A stretch of DNA of 64,000 bases from Luteimonas sp. 8-5 (GCF_029763755.1 NZ_JARUVM010000007.1:1-64000), one strand, 5' to 3'. Positions 29,511 through 39,046 are shown, counted from the stretch's first letter. Notes: generated by a model from the sequence alone, not told the origin. Numbers and translations: made by a program.

Positions 29511-30835
29511 GGGGAGGCGATCCGCCCGCGCAGCGAGTTGGACAGGGCCCCAGTAATTACCACATCGACGAACTGGCCGATCAGCTGTTTCGGCCCGGAA
29601 AAGTTGACCGATTTCATGTTTTCGGTCTTTCCCGTCAATTCAGCTTCGTCCTTGCGCGACGTGCCCGTGACCAGCACCCGCTGCACGCTGCCGACCATGC
29701 CTGCGGCGATCGCCGCGGCCTGCGCGTTGATGCGCGCCTGCAGCCGTTCCAGGCGGGCATGCTTGACCGCATCCGGCGTGTCGTCCTCGAGGTCGGCGGC
29801 GGGCGTGCCGGGGCGGCGAGAGTAGATGAAGGAAAACGACTGGTCGAAGCCGACATCCTCGATCAGCTTCATGGTCTTCTCGAAGTCCGCGTCGGTCTCG
29901 CCGGGGAAACCGACGATGAAATCCGAACTGATCGAGATGCCAGGGCGCACCGCGCGCAACTTGCGGATCTTCTGCTTGAACTCCAGCGCGGTGTAGCCGC
30001 GCTTCATCGCCGACAGGATGCGGTCGCTGCCCGACTGCACCGGCAGGTGCAGGTAGTTGGCCAGCTTGGGCACGTCGCGATAGGCCTCTACCAGCGAGTC
30101 GGAGAACTCCAGGGGATGCGAGGTGGTGAAGCGGATGCGGTCGATGCCTTCGATCTCCGCGATCGCGCGGATCAGCAGCGCGAGGTCGGCGAACTCGCCT
30201 TCCCCATAAGGTCCACGGTAGGCGTTGACGTTCTGCCCGAGGAGGTTGACCTCGCGCACGCCCTGGGCGGCGAGCTGGGCCACTTCCACCAGCACGTCCT
30301 CGAACGGGCGGCTGACCTCCTCGCCGCGGGTGTAGGGCACCACGCAGAACGAGCAGTACTTGGAGCAGCCCTCCATGATCGAGACGAAAGCGGCAGGGCC
30401 CTCGGCACGCGGCTCGGGCAGGCGGTCGAACTTCTCGATCTCGGGGAAGCTGATGTCGACCTGCGGCTGGCCGCTGCTGCGGCGCTCGCGGATCAGCTCC
30501 GGCAGGCGGTGCAGGGTCTGCGGGCCGAACACCAGGTCCACGAAGGGCGCGCGCTTCACGATCGCCGCGCCTTCCTGGCTGGCGACGCAACCGCCCACCC
30601 CGATCAGGACCGGCTTGCCATCCTCCTTCAGCGCCCGCCAGCGGCCGAGCTGGCTGAAGACCTTCTCCTGGGCCTTCTCCCGGATCGAGCAGGTGTTGAC
30701 CAGGATGACGTCGGCCTCTTCGGCCCGGTCGGTGAGCTCCAGGCCGTCGGAGGCAGCGAGGACGTCGGCCATCCGGGCCGAGTCGTACTCGTTCATCTGG
30801 CAACCGTGGGTCTGGATATAGAGCTTGCCTTTCAT
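29453..30835 (-). CDS. miaB: tRNA-2-methylthio-N6-dimethylallyladenosine synthase MiaB
   Basis: This 460-residue radical-SAM methylthiotransferase modifies A37 of tRNAs reading UNN codons. The N-terminal UPF0004 domain carries the auxiliary-cluster cysteines in [21 protein letters not shown] and [11 protein letters not shown]. The radical-SAM core has [18 protein letters not shown], and a TRAM domain ends the protein ([14 protein letters not shown] then [10 protein letters not shown]). I use the ATG at 30835 ([11 protein letters not shown]); an in-frame GTG lies two codons upstream. The tail after SLRGRI is about 20 residues longer than usual and overlaps the small membrane ORF. Confidence 0.96.
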   Translation of the reverse strand: MKGKLYIQTHGCQMNEYDSARMADVLAASDGLELTDRAEEADVILVNTCSIREKAQEKVFSQLGRWRALKEDGKPVLIGVGGCVASQEGAAIVKRAPFVDLVFGPQTLHRLPELIRERRSSGQPQVDISFPEIEKFDRLPEPRAEGPAAFVSIMEGCSKYCSFCVVPYTRGEEVSRPFEDVLVEVAQLAAQGVREVNLLGQNVNAYRGPYGEGEFADLALLIRAIAEIEGIDRIRFTTSHPLEFSDSLVEAYRDVPKLANYLHLPVQSGSDRILSAMKRGYTALEFKQKIRKLRAVRPGISISSDFIVGFPGETDADFEKTMKLIEDVGFDQSFSFIYSRRPGTPAADLEDDTPDAVKHARLERLQARINAQAAAIAAGMVGSVQRVLVTGTSRKDEAELTGKTENMKSVNFSGPKQLIGQFVDVVITGALSNSLRGRIASPCSLPASTQIATSTPPCST

Positions 30836-30990
30836 CGGCACGGATTCTAAAGGATCGCCTTTGCGGCCGACTGCGGCCGGTTGTTTCGGCCGGGTATTGC
30901 GGAGGCGGTCACGGAATACCTTGAATCCCGGCCTTGTTCAGCAAAATCAAGCACTTGTCATGGGCGCGTGATGGGAGGACACTGCGCCCC

Positions 30991-31785
30991 ATGATCAAGG
31001 GGGTCCGGGGCATTTTCGTGATTGCGTGCATGTTGCTGGCGGCGCCTGCCGCCGCCGGCACCGTGTACCGCTGCGCCAGCGCCGACGGCACCAGCAGTTT
31101 TTCCAGCGAGCGCGTCGCCGGCGCCGACTGCACCGTGGTGAGCAGCTTCAAGCCGTCCACCACCGTGGCCGCCAACGACACCACCGGCAGTGCGAGCAGC
31201 AATACGCCCAGGCGGGTGACCGGCCAGGTCTATTCCTACGTCAAGGACGGCGTGCGCCACTACACCAGCAACCGCCCGCGCGGGCAGGTCGATACGCTGC
31301 GCACCATCAGCTACAGCTACATCGAGACCTGCTACGCCTGTGGCAAGCGCTCCAGCGTCAACTTCGGCACGGTCCGCCTCAACACCAGCGCCTACGGCGA
31401 GGAGATCGCCGCGGCCTCGAAGAAGTACGGGGTCGACGAAGCCGTGGTCCGCGCCATCATCCACGCCGAGTCCGCGTTCAATCCCAAGGCGCTGTCCCGG
31501 GCCGGGGCGCAGGGGCTGATGCAGCTCATGCCCGCCACCGCCAGCCGGTTCGGCGTCGGCGATGCCTTCGACGCCAGGCAGAACATCAGCGGCGGCGTGC
31601 AGTACCTGGCCTGGCTGCTGAAGCGTTTCGACGGCAACCTGACCCTGGCCGCCGCCGGCTACAACGCCGGCGAAGGCGCCGTGGACAAGTACAAGGGCGT
31701 TCCCCCGTACGCGGAGACCAAGCGCTACGTGGAGCGGGTAGGCGTACTCGCAGCGCGCTATCGCGGCACCCTGGCCTCGCGCTGA
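30991..31785 (+). CDS. Lytic transglycosylase with DUF4124 N-terminus
   Basis: This 264-residue exported protein has a signal peptide (IFVIACMLLAAPAAAG), a short DUF4124-like N-terminal domain (VYRCASADGTSSFSSERVAG) and an SLT family-1 catalytic domain from about residue 130. The catalytic glutamate is in IIHAESAFNPKALS; GLMQLMPATASRFGV and AGYNAGEGAVDKY are the other SLT signatures. It cleaves peptidoglycan in the periplasm. The ATG at 30991 has GGGAGG at 13-18 bases upstream. It is monocistronic, with petA following after 168 bases. Confidence 0.92.
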   Translation: MIKGVRGIFVIACMLLAAPAAAGTVYRCASADGTSSFSSERVAGADCTVVSSFKPSTTVAANDTTGSASSNTPRRVTGQVYSYVKDGVRHYTSNRPRGQVDTLRTISYSYIETCYACGKRSSVNFGTVRLNTSAYGEEIAAASKKYGVDEAVVRAIIHAESAFNPKALSRAGAQGLMQLMPATASRFGVGDAFDARQNISGGVQYLAWLLKRFDGNLTLAAAGYNAGEGAVDKYKGVPPYAETKRYVERVGVLAARYRGTLASR

Positions 31786-31953
31786 GCCTGTCGGCCGGGC
31801 GCCGGCAAGTCATTGTTTCCAGCGGTTTTATGCGCGGAACATTGTCGGCCCGATTCACGTTCCGTTACACTTTCATCTTTGCGGCTGGCCGCACCGTGCA
31901 ACGGTGGCGGAGCGGGACGGCCGATCTGTCATCGAGTCTTTGCGGAGTGCCTG

Positions 31954-32568
31954 ATGGGCAATGAAGGCGAGCGTCCTGAGAACCTGGGCCGGCGCCGGTT
32001 CCTGACCGCGACCACGGCCGTGGTCGGAGCGGTGGGGGCCGGGTTCGTGGCGGTACCGTTCATCAAATCCTGGAATCCGAGCGAACGCGCCAAGCTGGCC
32101 GGTGCGCCGGTGGTGCAGGACATCAGCGCGCTGGCCGAGGGCCAGCAGCTGGTGCTGAAGTGGCGTGGCCAGCCGGTCTACGTCGCCCGCCGTTCCAAGG
32201 CGATGCTGGACCTCCTGCCGACCATGGACAGCCTGCTGGCGGACCCGGCGTCGGACAACACCGGGCAGCAGCCCGAGTACGCCAGGAACGAATGGCGCTC
32301 GATCAAGCCGGAAATCCTGGTGCTGGTCGCCGTGTGCACCCACCTGGGCTGCGCACCCGAGTTCATTCCGGAGCTGAAGCCGCAGCCGTTCGACGCGAAC
32401 TGGAAGGGCGGCTACTTCTGCCCCTGCCACAAGTCGCGCTACGACCTGGCCGGTCGCGTGTATTCGAGCCAGCCGGCCCCGGCGAACCTGCCGGTGCCGC
32501 CGTACCACTTCGCCGACGACAACACGCTGGTCATCGGCGTGGATCCTTCTGCCGGGGGAGCTGCGTAA
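31954..32568 (+). CDS. petA: Ubiquinol-cytochrome c reductase iron-sulfur (Rieske) subunit
   Basis: This 204-residue Rieske protein of the bc1 complex has an N-terminal twin-arginine-type signal anchor (NLGRRRFLTATTAVVGAVGA), followed by the cluster-binding motifs CTHLGCAPEF and CPCHKSRYD that hold the 2Fe-2S centre. The insertion between motifs is typical of proteobacterial enzymes. It is the first gene of petABC, with 3 bases before petB. It transfers electrons from ubiquinol to cytochrome c1. Confidence 0.95.
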   Translation: MGNEGERPENLGRRRFLTATTAVVGAVGAGFVAVPFIKSWNPSERAKLAGAPVVQDISALAEGQQLVLKWRGQPVYVARRSKAMLDLLPTMDSLLADPASDNTGQQPEYARNEWRSIKPEILVLVAVCTHLGCAPEFIPELKPQPFDANWKGGYFCPCHKSRYDLAGRVYSSQPAPANLPVPPYHFADDNTLVIGVDPSAGGAA

Positions 32569-32571
32569 GCC

Positions 32572-33843
32572 ATGGCCAACTTCATCACCCGTACCTCCGA
32601 CGCCGTCATGGATTGGGTCAATGCGCGCGCGCCCGGCATGATGCCGATGTACCGCAAGCACATGACCGAGTACTACGCGCCGAAGAACTTCAACTTCTGG
32701 TACTACTTCGGCTCGCTCGCGCTGCTGGTCCTGGTCAACCAGATCGTGACCGGCATCTTCCTGACGATGCACTTCAAGCCCAGCGCGGCCGAAGCGTTCT
32801 CGTCGGTCGAATACATCATGCGCGACGTGGAGTGGGGCTGGCTGATCCGCTACATGCACAGCACCGGCGCGTCGCTGTTCTTCATCGTGGTCTACCTGCA
32901 CATGTTCCGCGGGTTGCTGTACGGCTCGTACCAGAAGCCGCGCGAGCTGGTGTGGTTGCTGGGCATGACGATCTACCTGGTGCTGATGGCCGAGGCCTTC
33001 ATGGGCTACGTGCTGCCGTGGGGCCAGATGTCGTTCTGGGGCGCCAAGGTGATCATCAACCTGTTCGGCGCGATCCCGGTCATCGGTACCGGGCTGACCG
33101 AATGGATCATGGGCGACTTCATCCCGGGTGACGCCACCCTCAACCGCTTCTTCGCGCTGCACGTGATCGCGCTGCCGCTGGTGCTGCTGCTGCTGGTCGT
33201 GCTGCACCTGGGCGCGCTGCACGAGGTGGGGTCCAACAACCCCGACGGCGTCGAGATCAAGAAGGGCCCGAAGGGCAACCGCTGGTCGACGACCGCGCCG
33301 GCCGACGGCATCCCGTTCCACCCGTACTACACGGTGAAGGACATGGTCGGCGTCGGCTTCTTCCTGATGCTGGCGGCCTTCATCATCTTCTTCGCGCCGA
33401 CGTTCGGCGGCTGGTTCCTCGAGCACGACAACTTCACCGAGGCCAACCCGCTGGTGACGCCGGAGCACATCAAGCCGGTGTGGTACTTCACTCCGTACTA
33501 CGCGATGCTGCGCGTCGTGCCGTCCTTCCTGGGCAGCCAGATCTGGGGCGTGCTGGTGATGTTCGGCGCCATCGTGCTGCTGTTCCTGGTGCCGTGGCTC
33601 GACAAGTCCAGGGCCAAGTCCTACCGCTACCGCGGCTGGCTCTCGTGGACCATGCTGGGCGTGTTCGTGGTGTCGTTCCTGTGGCTGATGAAGATCGGCG
33701 CCGGTCCGGGCACGGACCCGGTGGAAACGATCATCGGCCGCATCCTGACCTTCCTCTACTACGCCTTCTTCATCACCATGCCGGTGTGGACTGCCATCGA
33801 CAGGACCAAGCCGGTGCCGGATCGGGTGACGACGCATGACTAA
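32572..33843 (+). CDS. petB: Cytochrome b subunit of bc1 complex
   Basis: This 423-residue polytopic protein has eight expected helices, haem-ligand histidines in helices II and IV (RYMHSTGASLFFIVVYLHMF and LNRFFALHVIALPLVLLLL), and the quinol-site motif PEW replaced by the EHIKPVWYF form. GYVLPWGQMSFWGA is the Qo-site loop. It is full length. It overlaps petC by 8 bases. Confidence 0.95.
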   Translation: MANFITRTSDAVMDWVNARAPGMMPMYRKHMTEYYAPKNFNFWYYFGSLALLVLVNQIVTGIFLTMHFKPSAAEAFSSVEYIMRDVEWGWLIRYMHSTGASLFFIVVYLHMFRGLLYGSYQKPRELVWLLGMTIYLVLMAEAFMGYVLPWGQMSFWGAKVIINLFGAIPVIGTGLTEWIMGDFIPGDATLNRFFALHVIALPLVLLLLVVLHLGALHEVGSNNPDGVEIKKGPKGNRWSTTAPADGIPFHPYYTVKDMVGVGFFLMLAAFIIFFAPTFGGWFLEHDNFTEANPLVTPEHIKPVWYFTPYYAMLRVVPSFLGSQIWGVLVMFGAIVLLFLVPWLDKSRAKSYRYRGWLSWTMLGVFVVSFLWLMKIGAGPGTDPVETIIGRILTFLYYAFFITMPVWTAIDRTKPVPDRVTTHD

Positions 33844-34576
33844 GTTCCTTGCCACGATTTTCGCCGCTGCCCTCTCGCTGGGCATTGCCGGCGCCGCCGT
33901 CGCGTCGGAAACCGGCGGACTGCACCCGGCCGGCACGGACCTGGACGACCAGGCCTCGCTGCAGCGCGGCGCCAAGCTGTACATGAACTACTGCGCGGGC
34001 TGCCACTCGCTCAAGTACCTGCGCTACTCGCGCATCGCCTCCGACCTGGGGCTCACCGAGGAGCAGGTGCAGGCCAACCTGAACTTCACCGGCGCCGCCG
34101 CCGGCGAGCAGGTGCAGGTGGCGATGAGGCACGACGACGGCACCGCCTTCTTCGGCAAGATGCCGCCGGACCTGAGCGTGATCGCGCGCGTGCGCGGCAG
34201 CGACTGGATCTTCAATTACCTGAAGTCGTTCTATCTCGACGAGACCCGCCCGGTGGGCTGGAACAACACCGTGTTCCCGAACGCCTCCATGCCGAACCCC
34301 TTGTGGGAGATGCAGGGCTTGCAGCACGCAGAGTTCGGTGCAGCGGACGCCAGCGGCGAGCGCCCGATCGAGAAGCTGGTCCTCGCGCAGCCGGGCACGC
34401 AGACGCCCGAGCAGTTCGACCAGACCGTGCGCGACATCACCGCTTTCCTCGAGTACGCCGGCGAGCCAGCCGTGCTCAAGCGCCACTCCCTCGGCGTCTG
34501 GGTCGTGCTGTTCCTGGCGTTCCTCACGTTCCTCGCCTGGTTGCTCAAGAAGGAATACTGGCGCGACGTGAAATAG
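33836..34576 (+). CDS. petC: Cytochrome c1 of bc1 complex
   Basis: This 246-residue membrane-anchored c-type cytochrome has a signal peptide (FAAALSLGIAGAAVAS). The haem site CAGCH lies in NYCAGCHSLKYLRYSR, and the axial methionine region is GKMPPDLSVIARVRG. A C-terminal anchor helix (WVVLFLAFLTFLAWLLKKEYW) completes the family pattern. It is the last gene of petABC, followed by a stem-loop. Confidence 0.95.
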   Translation: MTKFLATIFAAALSLGIAGAAVASETGGLHPAGTDLDDQASLQRGAKLYMNYCAGCHSLKYLRYSRIASDLGLTEEQVQANLNFTGAAAGEQVQVAMRHDDGTAFFGKMPPDLSVIARVRGSDWIFNYLKSFYLDETRPVGWNNTVFPNASMPNPLWEMQGLQHAEFGAADASGERPIEKLVLAQPGTQTPEQFDQTVRDITAFLEYAGEPAVLKRHSLGVWVVLFLAFLTFLAWLLKKEYWRDVK

Positions 34577-34596
34577 TGCGAATCCCTCGCAAGAGC

Positions 34597-34620
34597 CCGC
34601 ACATCCATGTGCGGACTTTC
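34597..34620 (+). terminator. Stem-loop after petC
   Basis: CCGCACA, a TCCA loop and TGTGCGG are followed by ACTTTC, 20 bases after the petC stop. It is probably the operon terminator. I recall similar CCGCACA/TGTGCGG palindromes being common between genes in Lysobacter relatives, so it may instead belong to a dispersed repeat family. Confidence 0.5.
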
Positions 34621-34706
34621 AAAAGGGGCGAGGAGACCGTGGCGACCGCCCGCACGGGGTGGGCGGCGCCAGTGCGGCCGGCGGTACCGGTCGTCGGAGA
34701 TTGCCA

Positions 34707-35345
34707 ATGATGGCGACGAGTTTGCGCATGCGTAACGCACTGACCCTGTTTTCCTCCGTCGACGATGTCTTGTGCCACCGCGTGCGCCTCGTCCTGGCCG
34801 CGAAGGGCGTCACCTACGACTTCATCCCGGTCGACCCGCAGAACCCGCCGGAAGACCTGATCGACCTCAACCCCTACCATTCGGTGCCGACCCTGGTCGA
34901 GCGCGAACTGGTGCTGTACGCGGCCAGCGTGGTCAGCGAGTACCTCGACGAGCGCTATCCGCATCCTCCGCTGATGCCGGTCGATCCGCTTTCCCGCGCG
35001 CGCCTGCGCCTGGCGATGCTGCGGATCGAGCACGACTGGGTGCCGCAGGTGCAGGCGATCCAGCTCGGCAACAAGCAGCAGGCCGAAGCCGGCCGCAAGC
35101 GCCTGAAGGAACTGCTGACTGCGTCGGTGCCGCTGTTCAAGGCCAGCAAGTTCTTCCTCAACCCGGAAATGAGCCTGGCCGACTGCGCCATGGCGCCGAT
35201 CATCTGGCGCCTGGATGCGCTCGACGTGGGCCTGCCCAAGGACGGCAAGGCGATCGAGGACTACGGCAACCGCATCTTCCGCAACCCCGGTTTCGCCCGC
35301 AGCCTGACGCCGCAGGAACGCAACCTGCGCGCGCTGCCGGAATGA
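34707..35345 (+). CDS. sspA: Stringent starvation protein A
   Basis: This 212-residue glutathione-S-transferase-like protein binds RNA polymerase and changes transcription under starvation or acid stress. It has an N-terminal thioredoxin-fold (LFSSVDDVLCHRVRLVLAAKG, then NPYHSVPTLVEREL) and an all-helical C-terminal domain. Of the adjacent ATG codons at 34707 and 34710, the first has GGAG about 9 bases upstream. sspB follows after 7 bases in the usual sspAB order. Confidence 0.94.
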   Translation: MMATSLRMRNALTLFSSVDDVLCHRVRLVLAAKGVTYDFIPVDPQNPPEDLIDLNPYHSVPTLVERELVLYAASVVSEYLDERYPHPPLMPVDPLSRARLRLAMLRIEHDWVPQVQAIQLGNKQQAEAGRKRLKELLTASVPLFKASKFFLNPEMSLADCAMAPIIWRLDALDVGLPKDGKAIEDYGNRIFRNPGFARSLTPQERNLRALPE

Positions 35346-35352
35346 GGCAGGG

Positions 35353-35808
35353 ATGGCAGAGGCCGGTGTGCAGATGACCAGCCACCGCCCGTACCTGTTG
35401 CGGGCGCTGTACGAATGGATTTCGGACAACGGGATGACGCCGCACCTGCTGGTCGACGCCACGCGGCCGGGCGTGCGCGTGCCTGCGCACACGATCAATG
35501 ACGGCAAGGTGGTGCTCAACATCGCCGGGCGGGCGGTCGCGCACCTGTCGATGGACAACGACGCCGTCGCCTTCACCGCGCGCTTTGCCGGCGTCAGCCA
35601 CGCGGTGATCGTGCCGGTGTCGGCGGTGCTGGCGATCTACGCGCGCGAGAACGGGCAAGGCATGGCGCTGCCCGACGACAATGTTGCGTCGGAGCCGGAA
35701 AACGAGACCGATACCGGAGCGGCCGGCGACCAGACCCGGCCCGACGATGGCGGCGACGAGCCGCCTCCCGCGCCAAAGCGCGGCCCCCACCTTCGTATCG
35801 TGAAGTAG
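35353..35808 (+). CDS. sspB: ClpXP protease specificity factor SspB
   Basis: This 151-residue adaptor delivers ssrA-tagged proteins to ClpXP. The folded part begins RPYLLRALYEWISDNGMTPH. A flexible acidic linker (EPENETDTG...) leads to the C-terminal ClpX-docking peptide LRIVK. An internal ATG at 35374 is an alternative start giving a more typical N-terminus. The stop TAG lies within the GTAG head of a palindromic repeat, so the docking peptide ends right at the repeat edge. Confidence 0.93.
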   Translation: MAEAGVQMTSHRPYLLRALYEWISDNGMTPHLLVDATRPGVRVPAHTINDGKVVLNIAGRAVAHLSMDNDAVAFTARFAGVSHAVIVPVSAVLAIYARENGQGMALPDDNVASEPENETDTGAAGDQTRPDDGGDEPPPAPKRGPHLRIVK

Positions 35809-35869
35809 GAGCGGCGGAAGCCGCGAAAAGCCCGGTCGCGAGCCCGGTCGCGGCTTCCGCCGCTCTTAC
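35805..35869. repeat. GTAG-headed palindromic repeat pair between sspB and DUF3301 gene
   Basis: GTAGGAGCGGCGGAAGCCGC at the left is mirrored by GCGGCTTCCGCCGCTCTTAC at the right, with about 25 bases between, partly repeated as GCCCGGTCGCG/AGCCCGGTCGCG. The left head contains the TAG stop of sspB. The right head, read on the minus strand, contains the TAA stop of the DUF3301 gene. It resembles REP-type elements of Stenotrophomonas and relatives. Confidence 0.88.
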
Positions 35870-36174
35870 CGTGCCTGCATCGGCCCGACGAAACCCACCA
35901 GTCGATCGCCTCGCAGCACCAGCTTGCCCACGTGCCTGTCGTCGCCCGCTTCGGAGTACTCGAAGCGGAAGCTGCGCTCGAAACCCAGGCGACCATCCTC
36001 GCCGCGGCGCAGGCGCAGGCCGCTGGCGTGCACGGTCTGGTCCAGCAACTGCACGCCGGCCGCATGGCAGGCCTGGCGGCCGAGCTCCTCGGCCCGCTCC
36101 GCGGCGGCGCGGGCCGAGCTCCACCACGCCCAGCCCACGGTCATCACGATCATCAGGATCAGCAGGCCTGGCAT
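35866..36174 (-). CDS. DUF3301 single-helix membrane protein
   Basis: This 102-residue protein has an N-terminal helix (LLILMIVMTVGWAWW) and a small soluble domain with CHAAGVQLLDQTVHASGLRL and FRFEYSEAGDDRHVGKLVL, the DUF3301 pattern. Function is unknown. It overlaps the end of nadC by 16 bases on the same strand, so it is translated with it. Its TAA stop lies within the repeat pair facing sspB. Confidence 0.82.
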   Translation of the reverse strand: MPGLLILMIVMTVGWAWWSSARAAAERAEELGRQACHAAGVQLLDQTVHASGLRLRRGEDGRLGFERSFRFEYSEAGDDRHVGKLVLRGDRLVGFVGPMQAR

Positions 36175-37037
36175 GGCGGTGGTCCGAGCTTCATGGAGAG
36201 GTCGATGGCGCGCACGTGCTTGGTCAGCGCGCCGATGGAGATGCAGTCGACGCCGTCTTCAGCGATCGCGCGCAGGGTGGAGAGGTCCACGCCCCCGGAA
36301 GCCTCCAGCGGGATGCGGCCCTGGTACGGTGCGCCATGCGCGATGCGCACCGCCTCGCGCCGGGTCGCCGCGTCGAAATCGTCGACCAGGATCCGGTCGC
36401 AACCTGCGTCCAGGGCCTCGCGCAACTGGTCCAGGCTCTCCACCTCGACCACCAGCGGCAGGCCCGGATGCAGCCTGCGTGCCGAAGCGATCGCCGCCGC
36501 GATCGAGCCGGCGGCACGCACGTGGTTCTCCTTCAGCATCACCGTGTCGTACAGCCCCATGCGGTGGTTGTCGCCACCGCCTATCCGCACGGCGTACTTC
36601 TGCGCGACGCGCAGCCCGGGAATGGTCTTGCGCGTGTCGAGGATGCGCGCGCGCGTGCCGCGCACGGCGTCGACGTGCGCCGCGGTCGTCGTGGCCGTGC
36701 CGCTGAGCGTCTGCATGAAATTGAGCGCGGTGCGCTCGGCGGTCACCAGCGCGCGGCTGCGCCCGGCGAGCGTGGCCAGCACGGTGCCGGCCTCGACCCG
36801 GTCGCCTTCGGCCACGCGCCATTCGATGCGCACCCCGGTGTCCAGCGCGCGGTGGCAGGCATCGAACCACGGCCGCCCGCAGACAACCGCCGCTTCCTTG
36901 CACAGCAGGTAGGCGATGTCGTCGGTGTCGGGCAGCAGCGAGGCGGTGACGTCGCCGCCGCCGATGTCCTCGGCCAGGGCACGGGCGACGTCGGCCTCGA
37001 CCTGGACAGCGGGCGGGGCCGGGATGCGCATGGCCAT
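36159..37037 (-). CDS. nadC: Nicotinate-nucleotide pyrophosphorylase (carboxylating)
   Basis: This 292-residue enzyme converts quinolinate and PRPP to nicotinate mononucleotide in NAD synthesis. Markers are AEDIGGGDVTASLLP, LNFMQTLSGTATTTA, ILDTRKTIPGLRVAQKYAVRIGG (split here: the DTRKTIPG block with catalytic Lys/Arg) and ISIGALTKHVRAIDLSM. ATG at 37037 and at 37031 are both possible. It lies in a minus-strand group: Trm112-like, nadC, DUF3301. Confidence 0.95.
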   Translation of the reverse strand: MAMRIPAPPAVQVEADVARALAEDIGGGDVTASLLPDTDDIAYLLCKEAAVVCGRPWFDACHRALDTGVRIEWRVAEGDRVEAGTVLATLAGRSRALVTAERTALNFMQTLSGTATTTAAHVDAVRGTRARILDTRKTIPGLRVAQKYAVRIGGGDNHRMGLYDTVMLKENHVRAAGSIAAAIASARRLHPGLPLVVEVESLDQLREALDAGCDRILVDDFDAATRREAVRIAHGAPYQGRIPLEASGGVDLSTLRAIAEDGVDCISIGALTKHVRAIDLSMKLGPPPCQAC

Positions 37038-37042
37038 GCCGG

Positions 37043-37312
37043 TCACTGCTTCGGGAAATCGGCGACCTGCGCGGTGGCGATCGCCTCGTCGGCCAGCAGT
37101 ACCGGAATGCCGTCGTCGACCCGGTAGACCAGCTTGTGGTCGCGGGTGACCAGGGCTTCGCGCAACGGCGTGGCCTGCGCGGCATCGTCCATGCGGCGCA
37201 CGCCGCCGGTCTCGATCGCGCGGTTGAGGGCGTCCAGGCCCGGCCTGGCGAGCACGGCCAGCGGCTGGCGGGTGGCGGGGCAGGCGAGGATGTCGAGGAG
37301 CTTGCGGTCCAT
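37043..37312 (-). CDS. Trm112-like small protein
   Basis: This 89-residue protein starts [18 protein letters not shown] and ends with [14 protein letters not shown], the Trm112/YcaR layout. In many homologues CP..KG..L cysteines bind zinc; here only one cysteine pair position (ACP) is present, so metal binding is doubtful. Eukaryotic Trm112 is a methyltransferase activator; the bacterial role is not settled. Five bases separate it from nadC. Confidence 0.8.
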   Translation of the reverse strand: MDRKLLDILACPATRQPLAVLARPGLDALNRAIETGGVRRMDDAAQATPLREALVTRDHKLVYRVDDGIPVLLADEAIATAQVADFPKQ

Positions 37313-37377
37313 GGCGGATGCCCGTGTGGGGTTGGACGGCTAGAATACCGTTTTGCAGGCCAGCCACCGGAGCCGCC

Positions 37378-37881
37378 ATGGGTGCCACAGGGCAAACCCC
37401 GCTCGTTGGAATCGTCATGGGCTCGCGCTCGGACTGGGAGACGATGCAGCACGCCGCCGCACGGCTGGAACAGCTGGGCGTCGCCCACGAAGTCCGGGTG
37501 GTGTCGGCGCATCGCACGCCGGACGTGCTGTTCGAATACGCGGCCGCCGCAGCTTCGCGCGGCCTGCGCGCGATCATCGCCGGTGCCGGTGGAGCGGCGC
37601 ACCTGCCGGGCATGCTCGCGGCCAAGACCAGCGTGCCCGTGCTTGGCGTTCCCGTGCAGAGCAAGGCGCTCAATGGCATGGATTCGCTGCTGTCGATCGT
37701 GCAGATGCCGGCGGGGATTCCGGTGGCCACCTTCGCCATCGGCAATGCGGGCGCGGCCAACGCGGCACTGTTCGCAGCCGCGATGCTGGCCCCGGGCGAT
37801 GCCGCCATCGCTTCGGCCCTGGCCGCGTTCCGCGAGCGCCAGACCGCCGAGGTGATCGCCGCGGACGATCCGCGCAAGTGA
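37378..37881 (+). CDS. purE: N5-carboxyaminoimidazole ribonucleotide mutase
   Basis: This 167-residue class-I PurE works in de novo purine synthesis. [31 protein letters not shown] and [16 protein letters not shown] line the active site. The ATG at 37378 gives a short N-terminus before the core. purK follows after 10 bases as the usual partner. TAGAAT at 37341-37346 is a candidate -10 upstream. Confidence 0.95.
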   Translation: MGATGQTPLVGIVMGSRSDWETMQHAAARLEQLGVAHEVRVVSAHRTPDVLFEYAAAAASRGLRAIIAGAGGAAHLPGMLAAKTSVPVLGVPVQSKALNGMDSLLSIVQMPAGIPVATFAIGNAGAANAALFAAAMLAPGDAAIASALAAFRERQTAEVIAADDPRK

Positions 37882-37891
37882 CCTGCCGCCA

Positions 37892-39046
37892 GTGACCACC
37901 GTCGGCATCCTCGGTGGCGGGCAGCTGGCCCGCATGATCGCGCTTTCCGGCGCGCCGCTGGGCCTGCGCTTCCTGGTGATGGACAGCGCCGCCGATGCCT
38001 GCGCCGCGCAGTTCGCGCCGATGGTGCTGGGCGACTACCGCGACCAGGGCGCGCTGCAGGAGTTCGCGTCGCGCATCGACGTGGCCACCTTCGACTTCGA
38101 GAACGTTCCGGCCGAAGCCGCGCGCTGGCTGGCCGGGCGCGTGCCGGTGTTCCCGAACCCGGGCGCATTGGCGACCGCGCAGGACCGGCTCGCGGAAAAG
38201 ACGCTGTTCCGCGAACACGGCATCCCCGTGCCCGAATTCGCGCCGATCGCCAGCCGCGCCGACCTGGATGCCGCAGTGGAACGCATCGGCGCGCCGTGCG
38301 TGCTGAAGACGCGGCGGTTGGGGTATGACGGGAAGGGGCAGTTTCGCATACGGGACTCGGAAAGCAGTGTCGAAGTGGCTTGGAAGTCGCTCGGGGGGCA
38401 GGCCGAAACGGTCGGGTTGATTCTCGAAGCGTTCGTGCCGTTCGAGCGGGAGCTATCCGTCGTCGCGGTGCGTGGGCGCGACGGGGAATTCCGCGCCTGG
38501 CCGGTGACCGAGAACTGGCACGTCGACGGCGTGCTCTCGGCGAGCCTGGCACCGGCACGCGTCGATGAAGGCCTGGCGGCGACCGCGGTCGGGTACGCAC
38601 GCAAGCTCGCCGAGGCGATGGACTACGTCGGCGTCTTCGCGCTGGAACTGTTCTGCAAGGACGGCCGGCTGCTGGCCAACGAACTCGCCCCGCGGGTGCA
38701 CAACTCGGGGCACTGGACCATCGAAGGCAGCGAGACCAGCCAGTTCGAGAACCACCTGCGGGCCGTGCTCGGCCTGCCGCTGGGCTCGACCCGCATGGTC
38801 GGCCAGGCCTGCATGCTCAACTGGATCGGGGCGATGCCCGATGCCGCGGCGGTGCTGGCCGAAGCCGGCGGGCACTGGCACGACTACGGCAAGGCGCCGC
38901 GCGAAGGCCGCAAGGTCGGGCACGCCACGTTGCGCGCCGACACGCCGCAGGAACTTGCAGCCGCGTTGAGTCGCGTCGGTGAGGCGCTGGGGCGCGATGG
39001 GCAGGTGGCGCCTGTTGTAGCCGCCCTTGGAGGAGCAGGGAAATAG
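37892..39046 (+). CDS. purK: N5-carboxyaminoimidazole ribonucleotide synthase
   Basis: This 384-residue ATP-grasp enzyme carboxylates AIR for PurE. It starts TTVGILGGGQLARMIA and has VLKTRRLGYDGKGQF in the ATP-grasp fold and NELAPRVHNSGHWTIEG late. The start is GTG at 37892. The TAG stop lies in GGGAAATAGGGAG, the first unit of the heptad-repeat region that follows. Confidence 0.95.
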   Translation: MTTVGILGGGQLARMIALSGAPLGLRFLVMDSAADACAAQFAPMVLGDYRDQGALQEFASRIDVATFDFENVPAEAARWLAGRVPVFPNPGALATAQDRLAEKTLFREHGIPVPEFAPIASRADLDAAVERIGAPCVLKTRRLGYDGKGQFRIRDSESSVEVAWKSLGGQAETVGLILEAFVPFERELSVVAVRGRDGEFRAWPVTENWHVDGVLSASLAPARVDEGLAATAVGYARKLAEAMDYVGVFALELFCKDGRLLANELAPRVHNSGHWTIEGSETSQFENHLRAVLGLPLGSTRMVGQACMLNWIGAMPDAAAVLAEAGGHWHDYGKAPREGRKVGHATLRADTPQELAAALSRVGEALGRDGQVAPVVAALGGAGK

